Below, in pieces: positions 46,267 through 55,452 of a DNA stretch of 64,000 bases; within the stretch, counting starts at the first letter, position 1, and each line of letters begins with the position of its first letter. The DNA lies in NCBI GenBank assembly GCA_022835595.1, contig BQUP01000005.1, positions 1,054,001 through 1,118,000 on the forward strand. Direction: 5' to 3'. The notes under the pieces are model-generated. The model did no database searches. It saw only the letters and a program-made list of their open reading frames with translations, and had not been told where the DNA came from. The translations under genes were made by a program, and so were the position numbers. This stretch comes from Cystobasidium ongulense (Eukaryota > Basidiomycota > Cystobasidiomycetes > Cystobasidiales > Cystobasidiaceae).

Positions 46267-48467
46267 TCAGAACGTGTTGGGCAGCCTTTTGGCACCCTCA
46301 GCTGACCGACGAGCTCGAGCTCTGGCTGCAAACGATGGTGATAGAACAGGTGCATTGATGTAGGATGGAATGGTTGCGCCTGGGATAGTGACTCGGAAGA
46401 CCAGCATTTGGTTGGCTGTGTCATGAGGAATCAGCCTACGCTCTACGGTTCACAACTGGAGCGCAATATACTTACGGACGTCGAAGCCAGTGCCAGTAGC
46501 GTAAGGATCAGAGTAGGGAACGCCATCCTGAATGCCATTGGCGGTAATAAAGTCATTGTCGCTGCAAGACCATTTCAGCGACTAAAACACCGCAAGTGGA
46601 ACGATCTACACCAACTCACGCAAGAGTGAAAACGAAATAGTCATCTGGGTTCTCTGGCTCCAAGACTGATGCTAGAGCGATTGATTCATACTTGCCTACA
46701 ATGTCATTCAGTTGAGGAGCGCCATTGTGAAGACCAGCTTTGGCAAGTTCATCGTCGTCTACGATATCCAGGAACTCCTCGAAAGGAGCAGCGACGATGC
46801 CGGCAGCAAGCACACCTCCTGGAGCGACTGGGTTGGCAGGATCATCGTATTGAGTGTTGGCGATATTGGTAGCTCCGCTGATATCGACGATACCAATGTT
46901 TTTTAAGCCTGACTTGAGATCTCCGTTGGAAGGAGTTGGTGGGTCACCGTTACCGTTTCCATCACCGTCTCGGTAGAGAGCCAAGAAACGGGTCTCAGAG
47001 AGGTAGTAGATTTCCGACACAGCTCTGCCCTGACCTGCACCGGAAGAACTGCAGATTGGCATGGCCAAACAGGAAGGTAGTCAGTTGAACTTATCCGTTG
47101 AAGTCTGGCCAATCACTATCTCTCGGTGACTTACGGTGACTCCACAACTGGGGATAAGAAGAAGGTCAGCACCGACTCAGAAAGGTTTGCTAGTGTCAAA
47201 CGAAAATTTCTACTCACCCCATTCACCAACCAAGTTGGGATTGGCAGCATCAGAGATATCATAGTGGAAGATTCGAGTCCATCGGCTTCGGAAGTCACCA
47301 GTGCCTCCATCCTGCACGGTGCCGCTCTGTAGCATGGCATACAAGCTCTTTTGGTCAGGGGAGATCGTGAGGCCTTCGAAGCCTTGGTTGGCGACTCGGC
47401 CAGTCACAGGATCCGCCTGTATTCACGAGAACGAAATGGTTTGTCAGTCCTGGAAGTGCATGAGTGAGTTGAGGAAGACTTACATCGGAAGTAAAGAAAT
47501 AGTCTCCGTTGGCATCGAGAGGGACAATAGCACGAGGGGGCTGAATAGCACCAAGGAAGACACCAGTCGCGCTCATGTGGTAGATGTATGGGCCGTATTC
47601 GTCGGACGCGTAGAACGAGCCATCAGCTAAGAACGCAAGACCTTCCTGGTCTGTAGGAAGGAGTTGAAAATGAGAAAGTGTGAGCACAGAGAACTGGTCG
47701 GCATTTGTTCGTAGAACTTACCGAGGCAAATGGCGTCGTTCGCTCCTGCGATTGGCAGATCTGGAAAACTGCACGCAAGGCATTAGTGAAGCCGTTAACC
47801 TCCCACGGCGACTATAAGCTTACGCTCCAGCTGCAGCTCTGACTCCAGTGGGATCTAGACCTGTAGTGCGTCCGTTGACCGCACCAGTATCGGTGTAGAG
47901 TAACCCGCCGGCATAGGAGACTTGTAGACTTCCGATGGCTGCATTGGCGACATCTCCATAGTAAGCTGTATACACCAACGCCAAGAGTCAGCGCTGCATC
48001 TCAAAAGCAGGAGCTGCCACACATCAAACTAACGGTTGAGAGTAAAGTCGAAGTACTGATGACGGCCGAAATAGTCGGTTGTGCCTTGGGTGTTATGGCC
48101 TGTATACGCGGATCAATGATCATGAGAGCGAGACTTTGCACGGATATGAGTCAACTATACTGACCTCTGTCGGGGCCTCCAATTAACCTGCCGCTATATG
48201 AGCCATCCGAGTTCTTCTTGAATGTGCCGGGGAAGATCGCAGCTGCAGAACCAACACCTCCCAGCTGCAGTACGTCCATGCTCAGCTCACTTAGCATGGC
48301 TAGGGCTGATAACACATGACCATCTGACTTACACTATCGCCTAGGAAGTCAACAGAGTCTGCTGGAAGGGATGCATAGCCTACGAGACCTTGATTGGCGA
48401 GTGTTTGGGCTAGAGCTGTTCCCGCTAAAGTGAACACCGGTAGGTATGCTAAGGTCTTGAAGGTCAT
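46267..48467 (-). CDS. Secreted phytase-esterase-like protein
   Basis: Eleven exons (48467-48333, 48264-48165, 48099-48034, 47965-47824, 47768-47722, 47650-47484, 47416-47218, 47147-47135, 47048-46620, 46561-46476, 46415-46267) give 510 residues. A signal peptide is evident (MTFKTLAYLPVFTLAGTALA). The fold matches the family named esterase-like activity of phytase: LIGGPDRGHNTQGTTDYFG, DQEGLAFLADGSFYASDEYG, NQGFEGLTISPDQKSLYAM, RIFHYDISD and EIYYLSETRFLALYRDGDG. Members are beta-propeller-like proteins found with alkaline phosphatase and phytase activities, so phosphate scavenging outside the cell is plausible but not proven. The 13-base exon 47147-47135 is required for frame and gives WGVVESPSSGAG. 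The C-terminus is basic (RARARRSAEGAKR). Confidence 0.88.
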
Positions 48468-49437
48468 TTTGACGGAGATTGAAATAGAAGGTGGAGAATG
48501 TGGAAGGAATATAATGCAGTCTATGGTAATGAATGTGGTGTTAAATGAGTGTGAGAGATCTGACAGGTAGACCGGCTTCTAGATCAGGATTGGTGAGTGA
48601 ATATTAAGGAAAGAAAAGCAAAGAGTACCGGTACCGTATCCTTTAAAAGGAGGTGAATTATGGATTTCAGAACGGTAAGTTTACTTGCACGAACATGTTA
48701 GGTCTTTGTTTACTTTTCTGGAAACGGCGGCATCTACGGTCGTTTCATGGATTTGCACGCCGTTTCGCGCTTTTTCTGTCATTTCTGTTGTTGCAAGTGC
48801 TGAGTTGTATCGAACGTGACGACTGTCGAACGTGCACGATTCATCTGTCCGAAGTGTACAGGAACAGCCGTGTTGTGACGAGGTAGTTTAGCCAGTTGTC
48901 ATGAGGGATGTTTCGAGGCATGTCGACAATCTGAGGAATGCCTTGAAGTGCTGAGCACGTGATTGTCGGGAAGGCGCACTGTACACCTGTAAGCTATGGC
49001 GTAGGGCTACTTGTACGCGTTATCTTGCTGGCATCGCCCCTTACTTTTGCTATGATGCCAGTCGTACAGTCAAAGCGATGACTGTTGCTTCCAGTTTCCC
49101 CATAGCATGCTGCGACCCTCTTGCGACACGTCCTTTCCCTCCAAACTGACAGGCATTGAATATATACAAAGAAAGAGCAGTCCAATCTGGACACCGCTGC
49201 TAATTGTCCTGCATGCAAGTCGGCTACCACTTTACAATCCACTTAACCTTTCCTAGAGTATTCACTACTATTTACCTATTCGGGCTGCATAATAATGGTG
49301 GCGTAAAGTGAGTTTCAGTCGAAGGCACGCGCAAATGGAGGGCGTTTGCTGAATTAATGCGGCTCAAAAGAGAAGTGCTGGGCGTTTGTATGATAGCAGC
49401 TTGTTTTGTGGGTAACACAAGTATCAATTGACACTCC
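48468..49437. promoter_or_regulatory. Divergent promoter, phytase-like and SGNH genes
   Basis: This 970-base region separates outward-facing genes. It includes a TACCGGTACCGTA sequence at about 48628-48640, resembling the motif cluster near 9 kb, followed by a TTTAAA stretch. No gene is supported. Confidence 0.45.
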
Positions 49438-51069
49438 ATGCGTTCGCCCTCACCCATCAACAGCCCTCTGCTAGGCCGCGACGGTCTACGGGATCGTCTT
49501 TCCTCTTCAACCTCGAGCTCCACTTGCATGGCGGGAAGCGTGGGGAGCAGCAGCAGCGGCCGAAGGCCAGTCAAGAGCTATGTCGCACTCGTCCTCGGTG
49601 CATGCTTTGGCACACTGCTCGTATGGACGCTCACTGCGCCAGAGACGGTCACTCGCATCAGCAATGCCGCAAGGTGCGTCGGTTCGCGCCGTATTTGTTT
49701 GGCTGTAATGTTTAGCTAATGGAATGATCGTCTCGGTTCATGCATTATGGCGTTCAATTCGGCAGCTTGAAGATTCTCTCGACTACTGCTGGTGTCAGCA
49801 GGCCTTCCAAACCATCACAACCGCACCACTGCGACCCATTCAAAGCTCCCGGCCAGCTAGAGGTCAAACAAGGTGACCCGGACGCCAACTTTTGGAAACC
49901 TTGGAATCCAGCTTGCAACGCCTCGACACTTTTCACAGACTTGCGTGAGAGAAAGGATCTACCATGGCTACACAACAAGACGGTCGCTATCTTCGGAGAC
50001 TCGATTGACCGAGATCATATCGAATATGTGAGCTTGGGCACTGTCTTTCGGTCAGACATTCCCCATCCTCAGTCTCGGAGTACTGATCATTGTGCATGTC
50101 TAAATCAACAGTTCTGCGAAATGTCGAGGGGCAATATGGAATGGGTATGGGAGAAGAGTAGATATGACCCTCCTTACACCTTCTCTCCTGGTGATCCGAA
50201 AAGCTACTCGGCCGCAGACAATGGCCAAAGTGATGGAGGTGGAGACCAGTCTCGGCCTCGGATCTGTTATCTTGAGGACTACGACTTTGCTCTAGTTTGT
50301 AGGTCGACTCGATAACCTTCTTGCTGTTGCGCGGTGCAGACTGTTGCAAGCGGGCACGAACCAAAGTCACTCTCGCTAACCTGCCGTTGTACCAGTCGCC
50401 TTCCATTTCGGCCTCTCAGACGGAGCAGACGGGGAACGCAACCTACCACACTTTTACCCACCATTTCGATTCCAAGATCGCCTATCCGACGTCCTCGTGC
50501 CTGTGTTAAAGGCAGCTGGAAGGTATCCACCTACTCTATTCGAGTTCGGAACTGGAACATGGGACTTGCAGCATTGGACATTCGAAGATCGTGAATTGGA
50601 CGTCGATAGAATGAGTCCTATATCTGCTTCAAGAGGGGAGTGGTACAATAGACGATTCAAGAAGGCTCTAGAGGCTGTCGAGAAAGCTTTTAAGCCAAAT
50701 GAAAAGGGAGAGAAACATGCGGAGACAGCTTTAGTGTTCAGAGAGATGCAACATACTAAAATGGTAGATTCAGTGCCTCCTCCCAGAGTACATGGATTGA
50801 AGAACTTGCAGACTTATATACTGGAAGAAAAGATTGCAAAGGAGGGAAGATGGCGGATTGACCCATTAGGGAGATTGCTGCTGGGGCAAGAACACTACTT
50901 TAGAGGTGAGTGGAGCGTGGTCATCGATTAAGAGGACATCAAGCCTTCAGAGTAATACTGACGCCGGCTTCGTTTCTTCGGCAAAGATTCGATTCATCCA
51001 ATCCAATTACCGGCCGGCAAGATTTGGGGGGATATCATACTACACAAGCTGAAGGATTTGGCTTTATAG
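49438..51069 (+). CDS. Type II membrane SGNH/PC-esterase-like protein
   Basis: Five exons (49438-49673, 49766-50027, 50112-50298, 50396-50905, 50987-51069) give 425 residues. A Ser-rich cytosolic N-terminus is followed by one membrane anchor (SYVALVLGACFGTLLVWTL), then a lumenal domain. The GDS motif in KTVAIFGDSIDRDHIEY supplies the nucleophile Ser, and DSIHP near the C-terminus gives the Asp-x-x-His pair, the layout of the PC-esterase/Cas1p-Pmr5 group of carbohydrate O-acyltransferases and esterases. CDPFKAPGQL near the N-terminus of the domain and FEFGTGTWDLQHW fit the same group. A Golgi role in glycan O-acetylation is likely but inferred. Intron 50028-50111 (84 bases) has no in-frame stop. 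Confidence 0.82.
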
Positions 51070-51692
51070 TCGAGTATGGTATGCCTGGATTTTAGTACGC
51101 ATGTATCATCAGGACAAATCGAAGTTCAGCAGTTCTCAGTAGTTCAGTTTGGTTGTTGTTCCATTGATTTGCAATCTCAGCGAGAGCGAAGCATACAAGA
51201 GGATAGCAGATGTCACTTGAATGACAAGTACAGCACGCTCACAGCAGTCGTGTGGAATTTCGTCGTCTTGTGGTGTCGCATTGTACATGTCGATCACGTG
51301 TCCCGCTCTACCACAGATCAGCGTTGGACCTTGCTTGCACCGTAAACAGCTACCCACCTCGGTAGCAATGATGGCCAGTGGGGAGTCAGCATGCCTCGTC
51401 TCCGAGGCTGGAGTGCGCTCTCATTCACGCCAGGCAGGCCCGGATGAATGTGCTGGTGTCAATTCTCGCACCTTTTCCTAATGAAGAAACCACCTACTCA
51501 CACTTCTCGGTAATCTGTCAAAAAGCCCAGCTAATGGCGGGTGTGAGCGAGGGAAGAGAGATTTGGGTTAGCTGACTTTGACTGTACCCATCCACTGCTA
51601 ACTACACACCTTGTCGCTGGACTTCTCATCTAGACTGGGTCGATGCCCTCCTAAACGCCCAGCACCTCGAAAGACACGCAAAACTCTACTAG
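51070..51692. promoter_or_regulatory. Intergenic, promoter of the MFS gene
   Basis: This tandem intergenic region has no supported frame. It carries the 3' end of the SGNH gene and the leader of the transporter gene. Confidence 0.45.
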
Positions 51693-53772
51693 ATGTCACA
51701 TTCGCGCGAAGTTGAAGATCTTCAGCCGGCACAGCTCGGACATGCAAGGTCAATCGCCATGTGAGTATCGCTTTGGTCCATAACATCCCGCACCATTACT
51801 GACGCATGCCCTCTATCCAGACTGCTTGTGGCTCTTAGTGGTCAATTGATGGTTCAACTTCAAGTAATTAGCCCGTTCTTGGTTTCTCCTTGCATGTACA
51901 TATACTGATGATACTTTCTTGATAACAGATTGGAGGGGCCATCAATTGTTCTGCTCAATTCGCAGCAGCTCTCGGTACCCACATCCCGGGAGAGATCGCT
52001 TGGATTCCAGCCTCGTAAGCCAACATTCGCATGCTCAAATTCAGAGGGTTACTTATGTCTATTTGTCTGCTGAACTTAGATTCTCGTAAGCAGAGAGGTC
52101 ATTCTACTTAAAACTGACGATCTTCGATTGACAACCTTACCCATACAGCCTCACCTCAGGCGTATTCGTCCTTTTCTTTGGCCGACTTGGAGACATTGTT
52201 GGAGTCAAGCTATTATTCGTTGCCGGTTTTGTCTGGAATGTTATCTTCAATGTTGTGACGGGGTTTGTCACAACGCCTGTAAGCACAACCAAAGAAGATG
52301 TGCAATCATCCATAACGCTGCATCATAGACAATATCTGACGCACAAAGCTTGCTCGCAGGTTTCGCATGATGTAGCACGTGCCCTTGCAGGTGTAGGAGC
52401 CGCTGCAACATATGTCAACTCGGTAGCCGTTCTAGGCCGTTCTTTTCCGGTTGGTCATAAACTACGCGTGATCTCTTTCTGCCTATTCGGCGCAATGGCT
52501 CCAGTTGGAGCCTACATCGGTGCACTTAGCTGGGCTTTGATACTGGAGAAAGCAGGATGGCAGTGGCCTTTCTGGTCAATGTAAGCAGGTATCCTTCCGG
52601 TATTGAAGCGACATTCATTCATAAACTATGCAGGGCCTGCTTTTGCGCAGTCGCAGCTGTCGCTGCCTTTTTCATTCTTCCAAAGGAGACGCCTGTAGGG
52701 GGCTCTATGGATTGGCTCGGTTCAGTACTTGGCTTGTCCGGTATGATTCTATTCAACTTTGCTTGGAAGTAAGCAAATTCTACATGTCGTACTATCAAGG
52801 AGGCTTGTACTGACTGCCGCCTACACCGACAGTCAAGCACCACTTGCTGGCTGGGACACCCCATATGTTTACGCGCTTCTGGCAGTCAGTGTATGCCTGA
52901 TCATCGCATTCGCACTGTGGCAAAAATGGGTCGGAGATACCGCTCTCTTGCCTGCTCGGATGTTTCAGAAAAAAGAAGTGCCTATCATGTTATGTGCGCA
53001 ATCATTCGGTTTCATGTCGTTCGGCATCTTTTTGTTCTACACAACACAATTGTACGTCGATACTTTCGGTCACTGGATGCTTTTGCTGGGCTGATTTCTT
53101 GAGCCTGCGTTACTAACAACCTTCCTCAGCCTCCGTGATCACAGAGGTTATACATCTCCGCTGTCAGTGGCGGCTCAGCTCACACCTCTAGCTCCTCTTG
53201 GTGCCCTCGCCGCCGTGGTATTGATATGGCTGCTACCACGCATGAAAGTACACTGGATTTTCGCGCTTTCGATGCTGGCATTTTTCACTGGCAATCTTTT
53301 GGTCAGCCTAGCACCAGTCAATCAGACGTGAGTGCCTGGATATCTTTGACAAACCCTAATGCGTTTTGCTGAGATGTGGATCAATCTGCCACCGGCCAAT
53401 AGGTACTGGGCTATGATATTTCCAGCTGCCATGATTCTGCCTGCGGGTCCAGATCTCAGCTATGCCTCCTCTCAACTCATCATCAGCAATTCTGTATCTC
53501 GAAAGGATCAAGGGAGCGCCGGTGGTATCTGTCTTACTATCGTCAACTTCTCAATTTCTATCGGACTCGGTATGGCCGGTACTGTAGAACGATACGTCGG
53601 GAACAATGGCGAGGACAGCTTGTTGGGCACAAGAGCTGCCCTGTGCTTCGGAGCATGTCTAGCTTTCACTGCTCTTATCCTGGTCGTCGCATTCGTGCGG
53701 ATCGACCACAAACTTAGCCACCATGAAGCAGACAACGCCATGCCAGCAGACAAATTTGAAGGCTCGCCTTAG
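51693..53772 (+). CDS. Major facilitator transporter, DHA2 drug:H+ type
   Basis: Ten exons (51693-51760, 51821-51863, 51929-52014, 52080-52085, 52149-52278, 52360-52580, 52634-52768, 52833-53051, 53130-53327, 53403-53772) give 491 residues with multiple membrane helices. Family marks are ILLVALSGQLMVQLQ, EIAWIPASFSLTSGVFVLFFGRLGDIVG (motif A-like GRLGD), PVGAYIGALSW (motif C-like), FFILPKETPVGG and the ending IRIDHK-like basic tail. The pattern resembles fungal Atr1/Sge1-type DHA2 exporters, which usually have 14 helices; the substrate is unknown. The 6-base exon 52080-52085 completes the conserved PASFSLTSG segment. The C-terminus is short and acidic. It is neighbour to the SGNH gene, with no evidence of a shared pathway. 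Confidence 0.9.
52080..52085 (+). other. 6-base microexon of the MFS gene
   Basis: ATTCTC lies between acceptor ACTTAG and donor GTAAGC and encodes the Phe-Ser part of PASFSLTSG. Skipping it keeps the frame but removes two residues at a helix start. Confidence 0.7.
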
Positions 53773-54362
53773 TCGATAAGATATACGCAAAAAGGCTGGG
53801 ATATCGCTTGGACTCGTATGAGCAAGAAAGACAGTGTATCATCGCAATTACCTGCATCTCGTTAGTTGGAATGAAACGCTCAGCTGAGATGGACCCCGTC
53901 ACGAATCTGATAGTGCCATCTCTGCTTGCAACATGAGCAACCTCCCAGCGACAGGAGCATCGCCAGCTAGAATTGTTACTGGATTTCGTATTTTTCAGTC
54001 TACTTTCTGCAGCAAGTTAGCAGCCCCCACGCAGTGCTAGGCAGTTGGTCTGGACCCTCGGCTGTTCACATCGATCAAGCGGTGTGCGATTTGCAAGTTT
54101 GACTGTACTGCTGCGCCCGAGCTCTGCGCTGTGCAATGTAAACGCTGTGCAATGTAAACGCTGTGCAATGCACTTGCAGTGCATACCGTCGAGTTGGTCA
54201 GACTGAGCTGCAAAGCGCCCACCTGCCTCCCTGCCCTATTTCTCCCTGTCGCTCTCTCTTTCGCTCTTTCTCTGTTTCGCACTAACTTACTCTCACCTTT
54301 CCTTCAATCTTTGACCTTTATTTTTTCCTAGTATCTGTCAGCCTCCCAGTATCACTGCCAAC
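53773..54362. promoter_or_regulatory. Intergenic with tandem repeat and leader of the orphan gene
   Basis: It contains a 16-base tandem repeat (54127-54170) and a long pyrimidine-rich tract (about 54225-54340) that ends in the leader of the small orphan gene. Nothing else is supported. Confidence 0.5.
54127..54170. repeat. 16-base tandem repeat, 2.75 units
   Basis: The unit CGCTGTGCAATGTAAA occurs perfectly at 54127-54142 and 54143-54158, and 12 further bases match at 54159-54170. Confidence 0.95.
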
Positions 54363-54809
54363 ATGTCAGGTTCCCATCGATTCATCTTCCCGACGGCGCC
54401 GGAGGCGTCTAAGCGTCAGGCCCCTCCCCAAGCAGGCAGCGCTACAAGGCCAGCAACGCCTCAACCTCCCAAGCCTATCATCTACCCAAATCTGCCCTAT
54501 GAGCCTGCTAACCCCATAAATGGCCCACAAGACCGTTTACCTCCCGCTAGGGCTGTCCTTGACAAGGTAGCGGACAGGGACTCCAAGCTGGCTAGCTGTA
54601 AACCCAAGGCTAAACCCAAGGCTAGTGAACCCAAGGCTGACCCCAACTTGGCTAAACCCAACTTGGCTAAACCCAACTTGGCTAAACCCAAGGCTAAATC
54701 CGAGGTGTCTAACCTCATCATGCCGGCAGCGGATCAGTCGCCTTACAAAAGTGGTCCCGGTAATGGTAATCGCTCCGCGTCTGGGTCCAACAATAATACG
54801 ACTAGGTAG
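54363..54809 (+). CDS. Small repeat-bearing orphan protein
   Basis: A 148-residue frame starts in a good context (CCAACATG) directly after a pyrimidine-rich leader. It is Pro/Ala/Lys/Asn-rich and disordered, with no signal peptide or membrane segment. Residues about 80-115 are Lys-Pro-Ala repeats, including three perfect copies of NLAKP coded by a 15-base tandem repeat at 54642-54686. The family is not recognised. A possible donor (AGGTAGAC) overlaps the stop region, and an overlapping +1 frame stays open to 55155, so the 3' structure is uncertain and the gene may be longer or not translated. Confidence 0.5.
   Translation: MSGSHRFIFPTAPEASKRQAPPQAGSATRPATPQPPKPIIYPNLPYEPANPINGPQDRLPPARAVLDKVADRDSKLASCKPKAKPKASEPKADPNLAKPNLAKPNLAKPKAKSEVSNLIMPAADQSPYKSGPGNGNRSASGSNNNTTR
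54642..54686 (+). repeat. 15-base coding tandem repeat, 3 units
   Basis: CCCAACTTGGCTAAA is repeated three times without mismatch inside the orphan gene. Related degenerate units (AAACCCAAGGCT) flank it on both sides. Confidence 0.95.
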
Positions 54810-55452
54810 ACCGGATCTTCTTCGACTGGAGGCAGTCGCTGACAAATTGGCGACTGAAAGACAAAAAGCCACCATAGATCATCCTCGACACCTTCTAGTT
54901 GTTGTCTTTCCGCTCTTTGCATTGACTTTGCCCGCTGTTTCTGTGTTACTCCTAGACCTACATTACAAAGCTGTGAATCCAGATCAAAACTTACTTAACA
55001 AAACTTGCACGTTGAATCACACCAGTCTTGCTAGAAGATCTTTCTATTTGCATTGCATTGCTAACAGAAACGCAAAGGCCAGAAAGGCTAGGCCAATCCG
55101 GCCGCATTGCATTGTAAGTAGACTATACAAAGAGGCTGGATCTGTGTTTTGCTAGGCTAATAAGAAGGAAAGACAGGAAGAAACAAGTTATTTCTATAAG
55201 AAGAGAGAAGTGGTGGAGAGGTTCGAGACAAGTAGATGGTGAGGTAACAAGCATCGTAGAGCTGACGTAGAGATTGATGGAGAGAGGAGAGGAGTGAAGT
55301 CTTCATATTCTTGCAGATCGTGTATGTATCAAAAAAGAGAGGAAGTGACAGTGTCATTGCAGAATTGATGAAACCAGATTCGAAGATGAGCAGCTCCAGA
55401 GACTAACGCAGATAAGTTCCTGTGTTGGCGAGATTGATATCCTTTCCTATTC
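54810..55452. other. Intergenic or 3' part of the orphan gene
   Basis: One open frame on the plus strand runs through to 55155 and includes a hydrophobic stretch (VVVFPLFALTLPAVSVLLL), but it overlaps the orphan gene in another frame and has no known domain. The remainder is the 3' flank of the CAX gene. Confidence 0.4.
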
